Assembly (NCBI RefSeq): GCF_020509005.1
Contig: NC_063020.1
Location: 3,224,001-3,288,000, forward strand
Source: Fulvia fulva
Lineage: Eukaryota > Ascomycota > Dothideomycetes > Mycosphaerellales > Mycosphaerellaceae
DNA length: 64,000 bases
Direction of reading: 5' to 3'
A model generated the notes under the pieces. That model ran no database searches, was not told the origin of the DNA, and worked only from the letters and a program-made list of their open reading frames with translations. Both the position numbers and the translations under genes were made by a program. Below, one piece after another: positions 1 through 10,858 of the stretch. Position 1 is the first letter of the stretch, and the number at the start of each line of letters is the position of its first letter.

Positions 1-25
1 ATACAATACAGTCTAAGTCTATAGC

Positions 26-3000
26 CTACAGCTCATCATGCCCCTTCTCCTTCTTCTTGCGCTCCCGCTCCGCATCTTCACGCTGGAGTCGTTCCTGGAT
101 ACTCTCTTCTTCCAGATTACCATCGTGTACGTCCGGCAGGCCGGCTTCGTGCGCCTTGTTTTCCGCAGAGCGCTGCTCCTTGTGCCGCTTGGCCACAACA
201 GCAATCTCATTATCATATTCCGTCCACTCGGGAACCTGCCTCCGTGCTCTGTCGAGCTTCGGTTCTTTCGTCTGAGGGTTATTGCAAAGATCGATGGTCT
301 TTGCTTCTTTCAGGCTCTCGTCTGAACACCACGTCTCGCACCACAGCCACTCTTGTGGAAGACTGTGGATCGGTAGCAGTGATTGCATGTGATTCGGTAG
401 ATCCTGGTCGAGGTTGCTCAAGCTGTTGGGATCAGCTGAGAGCTGGTGATAGTTCTGCCTCAGCCTGTCTCCTGCTGCGAGCTGTCGAAACCTCTTCAGG
501 TCGACCACGTAGAGGGCCGAGATGTGGTATGGAAGGCCCTTCAGAAAGTTCTTCCAGTAACCTTGCTTCCAGAACCTGAAACCCTCCATCTCGGTCCTGG
601 AGTCACACATTGGGGTAAAGCCGTATGGTGCGCCCTTGAGGTCGTGCTGCACAAGCTCGTACATATCTGTTCGTACGATTTGGTCGGCGTCCACGAAGAT
701 GACCTTGTCCAAGTCGAGAGGGAACAGTACATCCAGGAATAGGATCTTGTAGCCCCAGATTTCGCGTTGCTTTTCCTTCTGAGCACGCAGCCAATGTGGC
801 CACTTGTACGTCACCATCTCGTACTTGAAGCCGTACTCTTCAGCCATGGTCGGCAAGAAATCCTTGAAGGATGGTGACAGAAACTGCTCAATGAACCAGA
901 ACTTGACGCTATGTTTGGTGTGCTTCATGACGGAGACCATCATGATGTTCAGCATGCGCTCGTACAGGTGACCGGAAGCCACCGAGAAGATGTTGATGTC
1001 AGCGTGATGGTCTACCGAGATGTCAGTCTTGCTTGAGCCAGAGAGCAGGCCGGAGCCAAGTTTGGCAGCCTTAAAGAGATACTTGCTGGTTTGTGGAGAC
1101 TTCAGGCCGACCTGCGCCAATAGCTTGTCTGCTCCTTCCGCTACGCTTTCCAGAGCAGACTTCGCTGGTTCAAGCACGTCCTCATCATCCATACCAGGCT
1201 TTCGCGAAATCCGAGGATATATTGTTGCACCCCGGAAACTCATCAAGGCAATCTCTGTGGTATTGTCGCCTAATGCTGCGGCATGTCCTCGCGTACCGGC
1301 ACTGTCGATGTGGAAGATCTTCTCACTTCGTCCTTTCTGCAGCGCGAGATTGTAGAGTCCTGGGTTCGCTTTGAACTGGAAGTACCCAAGGTTAGCCATG
1401 ATGATAGTGTCAGCGAAGTGATGATCGTGTTCAGTCCCAAGCACAAGCTGGGCACCACGCGGCGGAATGCCACCAGCTGTAGGATCTCTCGAGTGTCCTT
1501 CGATCAAGATGTTCCTGAGCTCGTATGTAGCGTCAATGTTCCCACTCTTGACGAGACTCAGCTTGATGTTGTCAGGGTCGTAGATGGTTTCCTTTGGTGC
1601 GACAAGCCATGCAGGAGGCAAGTCCATGCCCAAGTTGAGCAACGCCTCAGCTGGCAAGCCACTGAACTGGGCACCGTTACCTCGCAGCGAGCCATCTGCC
1701 TCGAAGGTAGGCTTGGAGCTGAGAACCTGTCTGTAGAAACGCTTGATAGGAATCTCTTCCAATCTATCCCTTGGGTTCAGGAAGATCTTCGTGTGGACGC
1801 CTTCAAGCTCCGACAGTACCTTGATGATCGGAATCCACCTCTGCGCAGCTTCAGAAGCAGGATCAACGGCAGTGTAGAGCTGAATCGTAGCAGTCTTTTC
1901 ATCGCCGAGGTGGATGGCAGTGTGAGTCGAGTTCCACTTCTTGAAGACGTCCGTTCGCACAGTGGGTGCAGCTTCGAAGATGCCCTCGGGCACGTCTGAC
2001 ACAAGCGACAGGGCAATCAGGTTGGAGATGCGAGCAAATGCCAAGGGCGTCGAAGCTTTCTCCGCCAGCCCAAGCGCCTCGATGGCTTTGGCGGCAGGCA
2101 ACAGGCGCTTCTTCCTTTCGTAGGAGTAGAGTGCCTCCAGGTCTGATACATCAAGGCTGAGCCTATCAGACATTGGTCCAACTATCCTGCCATTGACTAT
2201 CAGTGCCTTTTGTCCAGGTGCAACGCCGAGTGCGGAAACAATCTCTCTGAACGGTGCCCATGTGGTGCGAGCATGTTCGTCCACATCAGGCGTGCTGTCT
2301 GTAGCTAACCTCTGGTAAAGCTCCGCGAAGATCTTCTGTCTAGTCGAGAAGTCGGCTTCTTTGTCATCCGGCTTGAAGCGATCTTCGGCTGCAAGAGTAT
2401 TATACTGCTCAAGCAGACTCTGCAACGACGCCTCTCCGGAAGACGTGTCATAGCCAGAGCCAATCCTCTTACCCTCAGAGCCGCCCTGCGGAATGTGTAG
2501 CAGTGCTAACTCCAAGTTGTCGTGCTCGCGGTGCAAAAGCAAGGCTTCCATCAGCTGCTCGAAACCTTCCTTACTGTCAAGATCGGCAGCCAGTGTGAAG
2601 TGAACCAGCTCTCGCTCAATGGTGTCTTTCTCGGCTGAGAGGCTCGGTAGTTCTGAGAATTGAGAAAGTTCTCCCAGGTTGAGATGTCGAACCGAGCTGT
2701 CGTCCTCTGGAATTACGAGCGGATTCCGTTTGATGCTTGCATTCTCCAGGAATAGGTTTGGCAAGTAGTCTTCATCAGTAACTTTCATTTCATAGACTGC
2801 TTGCTGCACCATGCGCACGTCGAGACTAACGCGCTGGCTCATCGTCTGGAACCAATCTTCGGTACGGGCGACTGGCACACCGTTGACAAGAACGGGTGGC
2901 GTTGGATCAATGCTGCCTATCCTTGAGATGTATGCCTGCGAGCCTGCAACGCGTCTTTGTAGCTCTGCATCGTCGAAGATCTCCTCGAGTATAAGGATCT

Positions 3001-4719
3001 CCTTGTTCGGCCTTAAGGTCCTGCTCTCGACCACTGCTTGGAATTGCTGGTCGTCTGGCTTGCCATACTTCTTACCAGCACTTTCGAGGGAGTCCTCGAG
3101 ATACTCCAGGGCTGCCGATAAGCCGTATCTGTCGATCAAGTAGTAGACGATCTTCGTTTGTTCAATCGTTGCTGGAGACCGAATGTAGGGAACCAGACCA
3201 AAGCGAATGGGCACTTTCCTCGACACAAAGCTGCGGAGTTGCTCTGCGACCAAGAGCGCATCTGTATACTCCGCGAAATCGACCGGCACAACAAGGTTAT
3301 GCAAGTCCTTGCGGACGGATGGCAGCTGACCAGGGAAAGTACGCTGGAGTAGGGCACTAACATACTCCGGCCACTCCTCGTAGCGCTTATCCTTTTCGAT
3401 GTCGTTCATCCAGATGATGACATCTCCGCCTTCAGTCTCGTCTCGCCAGTCATAGCGCTGAGCCTCCTGCTCGACTTGTGATTCTGTGATCGCTTCATGA
3501 GAGAGGAGGTTGACTGCTTCAGACCCGCTCAGACCGATTCCGCGTACACCATTGATCATCTTCCGTTCGCGCCGCAGATATTCGAGCAGTGAGTAGGCAT
3601 CGATGTCTCGGGGCATCATCTGTACACCATTGATCCACATTACGTTGTAGCCTGGAGGAAGGATGACATCGCGATTACCAATGTGCTCCTGCAGAAACTC
3701 GTGTGAGATGTTCGTTGCCGCAATCGAGCTGGAGTGCTTTGGGAAGTCCTGTGAGAGTCGTAAAAGAGTATCCAATGGCTTTTCGCTGCCCATCACAAAG
3801 CTAGCAGCTTTAACACCAAGTCGTTTCAGCTCCGATTGTGACAGCGGCCTCAAATCCGATACCTCTTCTTCATTCAGCGAGGCATCTGATGCACTGTTCG
3901 CGCTCTCCTTGGCCCCATCCTCCGCCTGGCGATCATCAATGACGATGTAGTCCGTCCGCTTGAGTGCAAGCTCAACACCATATCCGCTGACTGTGAGAGG
4001 CTTGCGCTCTGCATCTGCTGGTGTCCTGTATCTCAACCGATAGGATGTCTTGCCCTCCTTCGCTGTCTTGCTCAATGTCTTATGGAATTTGCGAAAGGAG
4101 CTGGAGCCGAGATCTGCGTATACAATCGATGGTCGCTGGCCTAAAGGGTCCCCCAGAACTCTGTCGAATGGCAGTTCGTGGAGCTCGTCTGCTGCGTTGC
4201 CGAATGGTCGTGCTGTCGATTCTTCCAGCTCTGGCGAGCAATAGCTTTGGCCACTGAATGGCACATGGACCCAGCTCTCGCAGTCACTTCCTTGGTGAGT
4301 TGTTGCAAGCGGTTGGATTGATGTGTTGTAGTATTGGAAGTGTGCTTCGATTCGCGGTGCTGCCGAATGTATTGACAACGCGTAGTCGAACGACGACAGA
4401 TCCTCATCCTTCAGATGCCTTTGCTCTTTCAACAGTAATCGAAATCGTGTATATAGCTCTTCATCGGTTTTGGCTGGATCGAAGTACCCGTCGGCGATGT
4501 GGTCGAGTAGTGGAAAGTAGGAAGTCGCGTTCTCTTCGGCTGCCGTTTCTCTAGCGGATTGTCAGCAATAGTGACTACCCATCCGTCCTGTGGTCCTTAC
4601 AGTAGTTCTATTAGGTATGGCGGTGCGCCGAATGATGCCCTCAGGTCTACATTTATCGATGGTGCTGCTCTTGCACCAGCCAGCAAGCTAGCAACCAGTG
4701 CTGCTTTCGTGGCGAACAT
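26..4719 (-). CDS. UDP-glucose:glycoprotein glucosyltransferase (UGGT), 1547 aa, 2 exons
   Basis: ER-lumen folding sensor that re-glucosylates N-glycans of misfolded glycoproteins so that they re-enter the calnexin cycle. Exons read 4719-4601 and 4550-26, with a 50-nt GT-AG intron (4551-4600, CTGAC branch point). The short first exon supplies a signal peptide (MFATKAALVASLLAG) and continues the conserved start of the first thioredoxin-like domain across the junction (ELLETAAEENATSYF). The C-terminal GT24 catalytic domain starts near residue 1223 (ADINIFSVASGHLYERM), with the DAD metal/sugar-nucleotide motif near 1327-1329 and a WLWCETWC segment further on. The protein ends in the ER retrieval signal HDEL after a charged tail. 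The length fits the family (about 1500-1550 aa). Identity is sure; the exon 1 model is inferred but strongly supported by signal peptide, frame and splice signals. Confidence 0.96.
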
Positions 4720-5117
4720 TGTTGCAATGTGTGAGAGCCGATATCACCTCATCGAGTGCGTTACTGGAGTGTTCTTCAACCAAAAGCTTCACGGAGGCCT
4801 CGGCGGCTGAGAGCGTGATGATCAAAAGGAAACGTGTCGTTGACGCGCCGCACGCCTACCGGCTGGTTTGTCGCCAATGCTTTGCGAGCTTTTCAGTAAG
4901 ATCATCAACCGACGCGATAGAGAGGCGTGGCAGCAGCAAATGGTGGTGGAAGGTGCATGGGTTGTAGACTGGATGCACATGTGTCGGCGAGCGAGGACGG
5001 GAATGCCAAGCATGTTCGCCGCGACCCTTGATGCATGTGAAGACGTGCTCAATGTACTGTATTTGAGTGATACTTCCGCTACATAAGTGCGTCTGCGTAC
5101 GCGCATGATAACAGGCC
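4720..5117. other. Intergenic: UGGT upstream region and CHL1 3' flank
   Basis: About 400 bp between the start codon of UGGT and the stop codon of CHL1. No coding pattern or RNA gene seen. It should hold the UGGT promoter and the CHL1 terminator, but I see no motif worth naming. Confidence 0.5.
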
Positions 5118-7628
5118 TCAAGGTATGACTGACCTGACCTTCCGCTCAAAGAAACAGCCCAAGTCCTCCACCACACTCCCCAAAGCACCAGAAGCCTTCG
5201 CATCGAAGCTCGTCTTGATCCAACCCGGCAGCTTCGTCTGCACACGCCCATCAGCATACCTAGCATCAAACAGCAGAATGCTCGCCCAATCGTTCTTGTG
5301 TCGGATAGCTCTGCCAATCGCCTGGTTCACACTCCTCATACAGACGTTCTCTGCATGCTCCCTGCTCGCTCTGTCTTTAGGTTCCCCTCGAGCAGCTGCC
5401 TTCTCATCAAGGTATTGCATCTTTGCTTTCCATTCCGGCGTCTCCAGATTCGGGTAGGGGAGGCCGACCACTACGACGCAACGCCCAAGATCATCGGAAA
5501 AGTTGATGCCTTCCGAGAGCTTGCCTCCAATCACGGAGAGAAGCAGGGCGCCGCGAGTATCGTTCGCGATTGCTTCGCTATAGGCTCTGAAGGTGTCTTC
5601 GGCAGATTGCGTTCGGCTGTCCAAGAACATGGCCTTTGCTTTTTCGAGCCCTGATGTGATTTTCTGACCTTTCCAGATACTTAGAACTTTCTCAAGATAG
5701 CCATAGCTTGGAAAGAACACGACCATGCCACCTTGAACTTCGGGCGCTATCTGCAATAAAGCATTACCGAGCCGCAGGGCACTTGCATCGTTCCTAGACT
5801 TGAAGCTGAAATCGATTCGTCCATCTTTGTCCGTAGAGATCGCCCGCACAAAGAGGCTGCTAGGCGGTATGAGATGGTCGCAGGAGAATGTTTGTATAGA
5901 GTCGACGTATGGGAAGAGCTGTTGCCGATAGTCGTCCATTGGTGACATCGTGCCTCCGGCCAGGATCACTGCGCGCGCATCCTCAACAATTTCGCGGAAG
6001 TGCTCAGAGGGATCCAGCAACATGTACTGAAGAGTGACGGTGTCGTCCAGGTTCGACCACAGAAGACGTCCTTCCCGAGATGGATTCATAAGTGCGAGCA
6101 AGAAGTTCTGTACGTGGGTGAGGGCAGGCACGTCTACGGTCTCAACTCGCTCGTTGGACTTGTTCCGTTGCCGGCTCTTCTCAGCCTCGCCGTTAACCAC
6201 GAACGAGATGTAACCTTCCACTTTTCGGGCAAGCTTACTCTCGTTGATGTAGCGAACAAGCTTTGCTAGATTGATCTGGTCGACGCCCTTGCCAGTCAGA
6301 AGTAAACTTGACGAAGTGGTGCCACCATTGGCATTGCCTCCCTTCATTCTGATGGCAAATTGAAGCAACGCGTCGACTACCCGCACAACCTGTGTGACGT
6401 AGCTTCTGTTGCTGCCCTTGAGCCGATTCCGGAACTTCTGCAGATACGTGATCAGAGCATCTTTCGCTCGCCTGAGCTGCAAATCCGAGATCTGCGCCGA
6501 ATATGTGCCCTCCACCGCACTCATCAGGTTGTGCGCCTCATCGATCACTACAACATGTCCTTTGACTGAGATCCCGAGCGCCTCTCTTGCTGACTTCTGG
6601 AGAAGTAAAGGGTATGGTAGGGTGACAATTTCGGCTGGTCCAATGGCCGGCCGTGAAGCGTAGTATGGGCAGATCGCACGCTTTGCGCCAAGCTGGGCGA
6701 GATCTTCGATGTCTCGGATCTTGGCAAGTGCATGATCACGAAACTCTAGTACTTGAGCTTCATTGTCCTTAGTGGGCAGGTACGGGCACTTCTGGTCTGC
6801 TATCTTGGCTTGCTGGAGCTCAATGCAGCGTTCATTGACTGCGACTTGACTTGAGAGTTTGTTGACCTTAGGATTGATGCATAAGTTCTTGCGTGAGCCG
6901 AGCGTTAGGTGCTTGAGCTCTTCAAAGCATTCTTCGATGTCTTCCTGCCCGTCTACATTCTCGGGAGGAAGACCGGGTGGCATCTTGACTCTTTGGAGCT
7001 CGCCGACGAACTGCGATAGCTGAGAATGTGTTCTCGAGCAGAAGAAGATCTTCAACTCGTCAATATCTTGATCTTCGTCCGAGCGTTCGTCCGGTCGTGG
7101 TAGCATTCCCATCTTCTGCATCATCTTGGTCGTTTCTGCTGAGTACTGGCTTCTCTCGGCAGTGCGCCCTTCTTGATCACTACCGTAGTCGTCAAGCACA
7201 AACTGTTCTTCGTCCTCGTCGATTGTGTTGGCATCAACAGATTGTTTCTGCCTCTTGAAGGCCGACTTGTCGTTCACCTGCCGTTCCTTGAGCTTTCTCT
7301 CACGTTCCCTCACCGCCGACAGGCGTGCCTCAAAGTCAGATCTCATCTGACGTATCTGCCGGCTTCGAGCTTCTCTGTGAGCTTCCATCATCCAGTCTGG
7401 CTCATCGTCATCCATCTCAATTGTGGCGACCGCTTCATCGAACGTCCTCCGTTTGTGTTCGCGTAGCCAGGTCAGCGAAGCGCACAACAGACTCAGTGAC
7501 TTTCCGGTACCAGTCGGAGACTCAAATATGCCAACCTTGCCTTGTTCTATACAGTCGTACATGGCGTTCATGAAGTTGAGCTGTATGGAGTATGGCTGAA
7601 ATGGGTGGTGGAAGTTTTTGGGCTCCAT
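5118..7628 (-). CDS. CHL1: ATP-dependent DNA helicase CHL1 (DDX11/FANCJ-type, XPD superfamily), 836 aa
   Basis: Superfamily 2 Fe-S DNA helicase needed for sister-chromatid cohesion and genome stability; nuclear. Single exon with an ATG at 7628. Seen in the protein: an N-terminal F-x-P-Y-x-x-Q-type motif (FQPYSIQLNFM), Walker A GTGKS at residues 40-44, a charged insert with basic coiled-coil character at about 80-190, four cysteines C250, C268, C281 and C320 spaced as in the XPD-family 4Fe-4S cluster, the DEAH box at 363-366, GGTMSP, GGKLSEGIN, and motif VI QAIGRAIRH near the C-terminus. Length matches yeast Chl1 (861 aa). RAD3 is excluded by the length of the insert and the motif wording; FANCJ-like is less likely given the size. 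The gene lies head to tail with VMA12 upstream. Confidence 0.93.
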   Translation of the reverse strand: MEPKNFHHPFQPYSIQLNFMNAMYDCIEQGKVGIFESPTGTGKSLSLLCASLTWLREHKRRTFDEAVATIEMDDDEPDWMMEAHREARSRQIRQMRSDFEARLSAVRERERKLKERQVNDKSAFKRQKQSVDANTIDEDEEQFVLDDYGSDQEGRTAERSQYSAETTKMMQKMGMLPRPDERSDEDQDIDELKIFFCSRTHSQLSQFVGELQRVKMPPGLPPENVDGQEDIEECFEELKHLTLGSRKNLCINPKVNKLSSQVAVNERCIELQQAKIADQKCPYLPTKDNEAQVLEFRDHALAKIRDIEDLAQLGAKRAICPYYASRPAIGPAEIVTLPYPLLLQKSAREALGISVKGHVVVIDEAHNLMSAVEGTYSAQISDLQLRRAKDALITYLQKFRNRLKGSNRSYVTQVVRVVDALLQFAIRMKGGNANGGTTSSSLLLTGKGVDQINLAKLVRYINESKLARKVEGYISFVVNGEAEKSRQRNKSNERVETVDVPALTHVQNFLLALMNPSREGRLLWSNLDDTVTLQYMLLDPSEHFREIVEDARAVILAGGTMSPMDDYRQQLFPYVDSIQTFSCDHLIPPSSLFVRAISTDKDGRIDFSFKSRNDASALRLGNALLQIAPEVQGGMVVFFPSYGYLEKVLSIWKGQKITSGLEKAKAMFLDSRTQSAEDTFRAYSEAIANDTRGALLLSVIGGKLSEGINFSDDLGRCVVVVGLPYPNLETPEWKAKMQYLDEKAAARGEPKDRASREHAENVCMRSVNQAIGRAIRHKNDWASILLFDARYADGRVQTKLPGWIKTSFDAKASGALGSVVEDLGCFFERKVRSVIP

Positions 7629-7843
7629 CTTTGCATTGGACTCCTGCCTGCTCTCCGTGATCGATGTCCGTATCTCTCATCCAGATTGCTCGCGCTGTTG
7701 TAAAAGATGAACTGTTGTGATGCTGCATGTATCGTCGAAGTCCAATCAGCAAAGTTTCGAGGTGAGCTGGAGCGCGTGCCCTGGTCTTCGCGCTAGAACG
7801 CGTCGAACCGTGCCTGCTATTTTGGTGAAAATCGAGTGAATGT

Positions 7844-8686
7844 TCATCGATGCTTTCCTTTACGATGTCGTATCGACTCATTCACCTTAGCCTCTTTAGA
7901 AGTCGACTTGCCATCAATCACCCAAGTGTCGGTAATCTCCTTCGTCTCAAGCACCTTCCGCTCTTTGGTCTTGGCGTCCTTAATACGCCTGATATAGCCC
8001 ATGTAGATGGCAACTTCAGCGACAGCTACGACGGTGCTGCTTGAAAACGACAGCCCAAGTCGCTGTGGTACGCTCCAGCGCCGTGCTGCCATCCACACTG
8101 CCACGCTGGTGCAGACAATTGAGATCAAAACGTTGATGATTAGGATCATCTGCCGGTTGACTTCTGCGTACGTCACATCATCGACTTCGTCAGAGGCATT
8201 GTGGCCGATGTTGATGCCAGAGCCGAAGGATGAGCCTGCATTTGGGAAGCGCTGGTTGAATGTTTCTGCCGGTAGTGGCGGACTGATCATGCGCTCGTAC
8301 TGACGCTGTTCCTCCTGCTCGCGCAACCGTTGCATGAGGGCTCTGTACTGGGGCGTCTAGTTCGCATTAGTCGTGAGACACATGGTTTTCGCTATGATAT
8401 GTCTTACGTGCTCAGTCTTTGGGGGCGGCGGAGGCTGATAGATCGATGCTCCTTTGAGCAAAGCATCCAACCGCCACTGCTTTGTGGCATCGGCACTTTC
8501 ACCACCCTTTTGTGTGAGGTACTGTGACACTTTCACGATTTCGTGATGCTCGATCGGGTTGCCTACAGCTGTGTTGTTGATACTCTCAGCGCTGAGCGTG
8601 TTGTCAGCCTTTTTGGCTCCGTCAATCAGCCTGCGATACTCGTCCATGGCAGCTTTGGCGGCAGGCGTCACTGTCAGGAGCACCAT
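7844..8686 (-). CDS. VMA12: Vma12/TMEM199-type ER assembly factor of the vacuolar H+-ATPase, 263 aa, 2 exons
   Basis: ER membrane protein that helps build the V0 sector of the V-ATPase. Exons 8686-8408 and 8356-7844 flank a 51-nt GT-AG intron (8357-8407, CTAAT branch point); the join reads PPPPPKTEH then TPQYRALMQRLREQEE, the usual core of the family. Two transmembrane segments follow (about MILIINVLISIVCTSVAVW and SSSTVVAVAEVAIYMGYI), then a basic tail. I chose the ATG at 8686 because family members start MVLLT-x-TP; an in-frame ATG at 8785 would add 33 residues that do not look conserved. The gene is divergent from COQ1, with under 300 bp between start codons. Confidence 0.85.
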
Positions 8687-8973
8687 TGCCACATATGTTG
8701 ATGGTGAGACGATGAAAGTTGAGGCCTTGAGTAGCCAAAAGTACCTTCGTACCTTGCATATGCTGACTGTTCTCTTCGGATCCATCACCGACCCTTGTCT
8801 ATGATGCTCGCTAGCGCTGTAGCGGCAAGCTCGTGAAAAGTAGCGATCACAACGTTCAGGCTCTCCCGGTCATCGCCGACAACGCATACAGTGATAGCAA
8901 CAAAGTCTCCCAGCTGGAGAGTACGCTCGTTACTATTTTGCCATCATCTCTGCGCCGCACTGGACTCGAGTCC
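8687..8973. promoter_or_regulatory. Shared 287-bp region between divergent VMA12 and COQ1 start codons
   Basis: The start codons of VMA12 (-) and COQ1 (+) are 287 bp apart, so both promoters and 5' UTRs must fit here, or the UTRs overlap. No TATA-like box is obvious. The assignment rests on gene order only. Confidence 0.45.
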
Positions 8974-10398
8974 ATGCCTAAACCCACGATAGCACCATCG
9001 CGTGCTCTGTTTGGAACCGTTGAATCGATCTCTCAACTCCCGCCTCGATCTCGAATCATATCATCGCGATGCCCCGAATGCTTTAGACCCATATTATACA
9101 GGAGCTTCCATAACAGCAGACGGAAAGGCTACAATGGAACGACAAGCAGGAACCAGTCTGCAGTGGCGGCAGCAGTCTCGAAGGCGAAGGAAATGTTCAA
9201 TGCTGCTCCGCTGCCACCAATGGGCTTCAAGGACCCATTGACCAGCGTCGCGAAAGAGATGAAGTTCATGACGGGGAACATACGGCACTTGCTGGGATCT
9301 GGACATCCGATGCTGGACACTGTTTCGAAATACTACACACAGTCTGAGGGCAAATACGTAAGGCCAATGCTTGTGCTGCTGATGTCGCAAGCGACTGCTC
9401 TGCTGCCAAAACGTCCTCGATCAGCGGCCAGCATACAAGAGGCGATAGATAAACCCATAGCGTCGCCATCTGTGCTGAACGACACGAACCCCGACTCGCC
9501 TCTGAGTGCGCCAGCTGTCGAGAATGGAGATTACGGCAACGATACCTCAATCCTGCCTACGCAGCGACGTTTGGCCGAGATCACGGAGCTTATTCACACC
9601 GCGTCGCTCTTACATGACGATGTGATCGACCATTCTACCTCGCGCCGAAACAATCCATCCGCCAACATCGAATTTGGAAACAAGATGGCAGTTTTGGCAG
9701 GAGACTTTCTACTTGGAAGAGCTTCAGTAGCATTGGCACGGCTTCGCGATCCCGAAGTGACTGAGCTTCTCGCAACAGTCATTGCCAATTTGGTGGAGGG
9801 AGAGTTTATGCAGTTGAAGAACACCGCACTGGACGAGAAGCACCCTGTGTGGAGTGAGGATACAATCAGCTACTACCTGCAAAAGACATATCTGAAGTCA
9901 GCAAGCCTGATCAGCAAGTCATGTAGAGCAGCGGCTCTGCTGGGCGAACACCCGGCCGAGGTTGTGGAAGCAGCTTACCAGTATGGAAAGAATCTTGGGC
10001 TGGCATTTCAGCTCGTGGATGACATGCTTGACTACACCGTCAGCGGAGCAGAACTTGGAAAGCCCGCCGGCGCCGATCTTGAGCTCGGACTAGCTACAGC
10101 GCCGCTGCTGTTCGCGTGGAAAGACAACAAAGAGCTGGGTACACTCGTTGGCCGGAAGTTCGCGGAGGAAGGCGACGTACAGAGGGCAAGTCCTCACTTA
10201 TGACTTTGATTCTGGGACTCAACTGACAAGCATCAGGCACGAGACCTCGTCATCCAGAGCAACGGCATTGAGCAGACGCGTGCTCTTGCGCAAGACTACG
10301 TCGACAAAGCCGCACGAGCCATATCAGGCTTTCCAGACAGCGAAGCCAAGGTTGGCTTGATCGACATGTGCTCAAAGGTCATGAGCCGCAGGAAATGA
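8974..10398 (+). CDS. COQ1: Mitochondrial polyprenyl diphosphate synthase Coq1 (ubiquinone side chain), 457 aa, 2 exons
   Basis: Trans-prenyltransferase that makes the polyprenyl tail of ubiquinone in mitochondria. Exons 8974-10185 and 10237-10398. The N-terminus is basic and Ser/Arg-rich with the transit-like RSFHNSRR. First Asp-rich motif LLHDDVIDHS and second LAFQLVDDMLDYTV are both intact; the GKYVRPMLVLLMSQA segment before them is the substrate region. A low-complexity insert (residues about 150-190) sits between helices. The intron 10186-10236 is of the rare GC-AG class: the exon ends in AG and the intron begins GCAAGT, and no GT donor in the area keeps the frame. The last exon encodes the conserved C-terminus (ARDLVIQSNGIEQTRALA). 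Start: in-frame upstream codons to 8833 lack an ATG, so 8974 is used. Confidence 0.92.
10186..10236 (+). other. GC-AG intron in COQ1 (51 nt)
   Basis: The junction is AG|GCAAGT ... CATCAG|GC. GCAAGT is the best possible GC-class donor, and splicing joins GDVQR to ARDLV in frame. Reading through gives a stop after five codons. Confidence 0.8.
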
Positions 10399-10858
10399 TC
10401 TTGCGTTTTGCTTTACTTTGTTCGCGTACACAGCGAGTCGACGGCGATGTGCTTCACGAGCCAGGCGTTTTCGGAGCGAATAGAGGCCATTCCAGCCACT
10501 TGTAGACCAGCCTGTATATATACTCCATCCCAATGAGGTCCTGTATACGCAGTGTACACTGCAGTCGTCTCCTCCAAATGTCCTTCAATCGAGTATATAA
10601 ATAGCGATGATCGTCAAGGACCCCACGTGGTGCGCCTGCCTTGAATGAAGTCATTGTTGAGACCTCCACCTTTCCATTCCTTGCTCTGTCGTTGCACCTT
10701 CGAAGGCTGCAATGGTAGCCCATCTCCTTGAGCAGGACTCGGGACACGATCTCACGACGAAAACGATACCATGACACTGACATGTATGCGCTCCGCGGCT
10801 TCCACATTCCCTCCATGCAACCTTACTGACCAACACCAGGATACACGAATCTCGCCGC
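10399..10858. other. Intergenic: COQ1 3' flank and 5' region of the ankyrin gene
   Basis: 460 bp with no recognised gene. It probably contains the COQ1 3' UTR and the promoter of the ankyrin gene. The frame of the ankyrin gene stays open upstream to 10781, so a further 5' exon may lie here. Confidence 0.4.

Noticed and set aside
1283..1999. Long + strand frame inside the UGGT gene
   Set aside because: Lies wholly antisense to well-supported UGGT coding sequence and has no protein-like features.
8785..8788. Upstream start for VMA12 at 8785
   Set aside because: The family begins at the MVLLT motif; the added 33 residues look like 5' UTR translation.
10771..10783. Exon 1 of the ankyrin gene as ATG at 10771 with donor GTATGC at 10784
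   Set aside because: Splicing to the CAG at 10839 gives the wrong phase and an immediate TGA.
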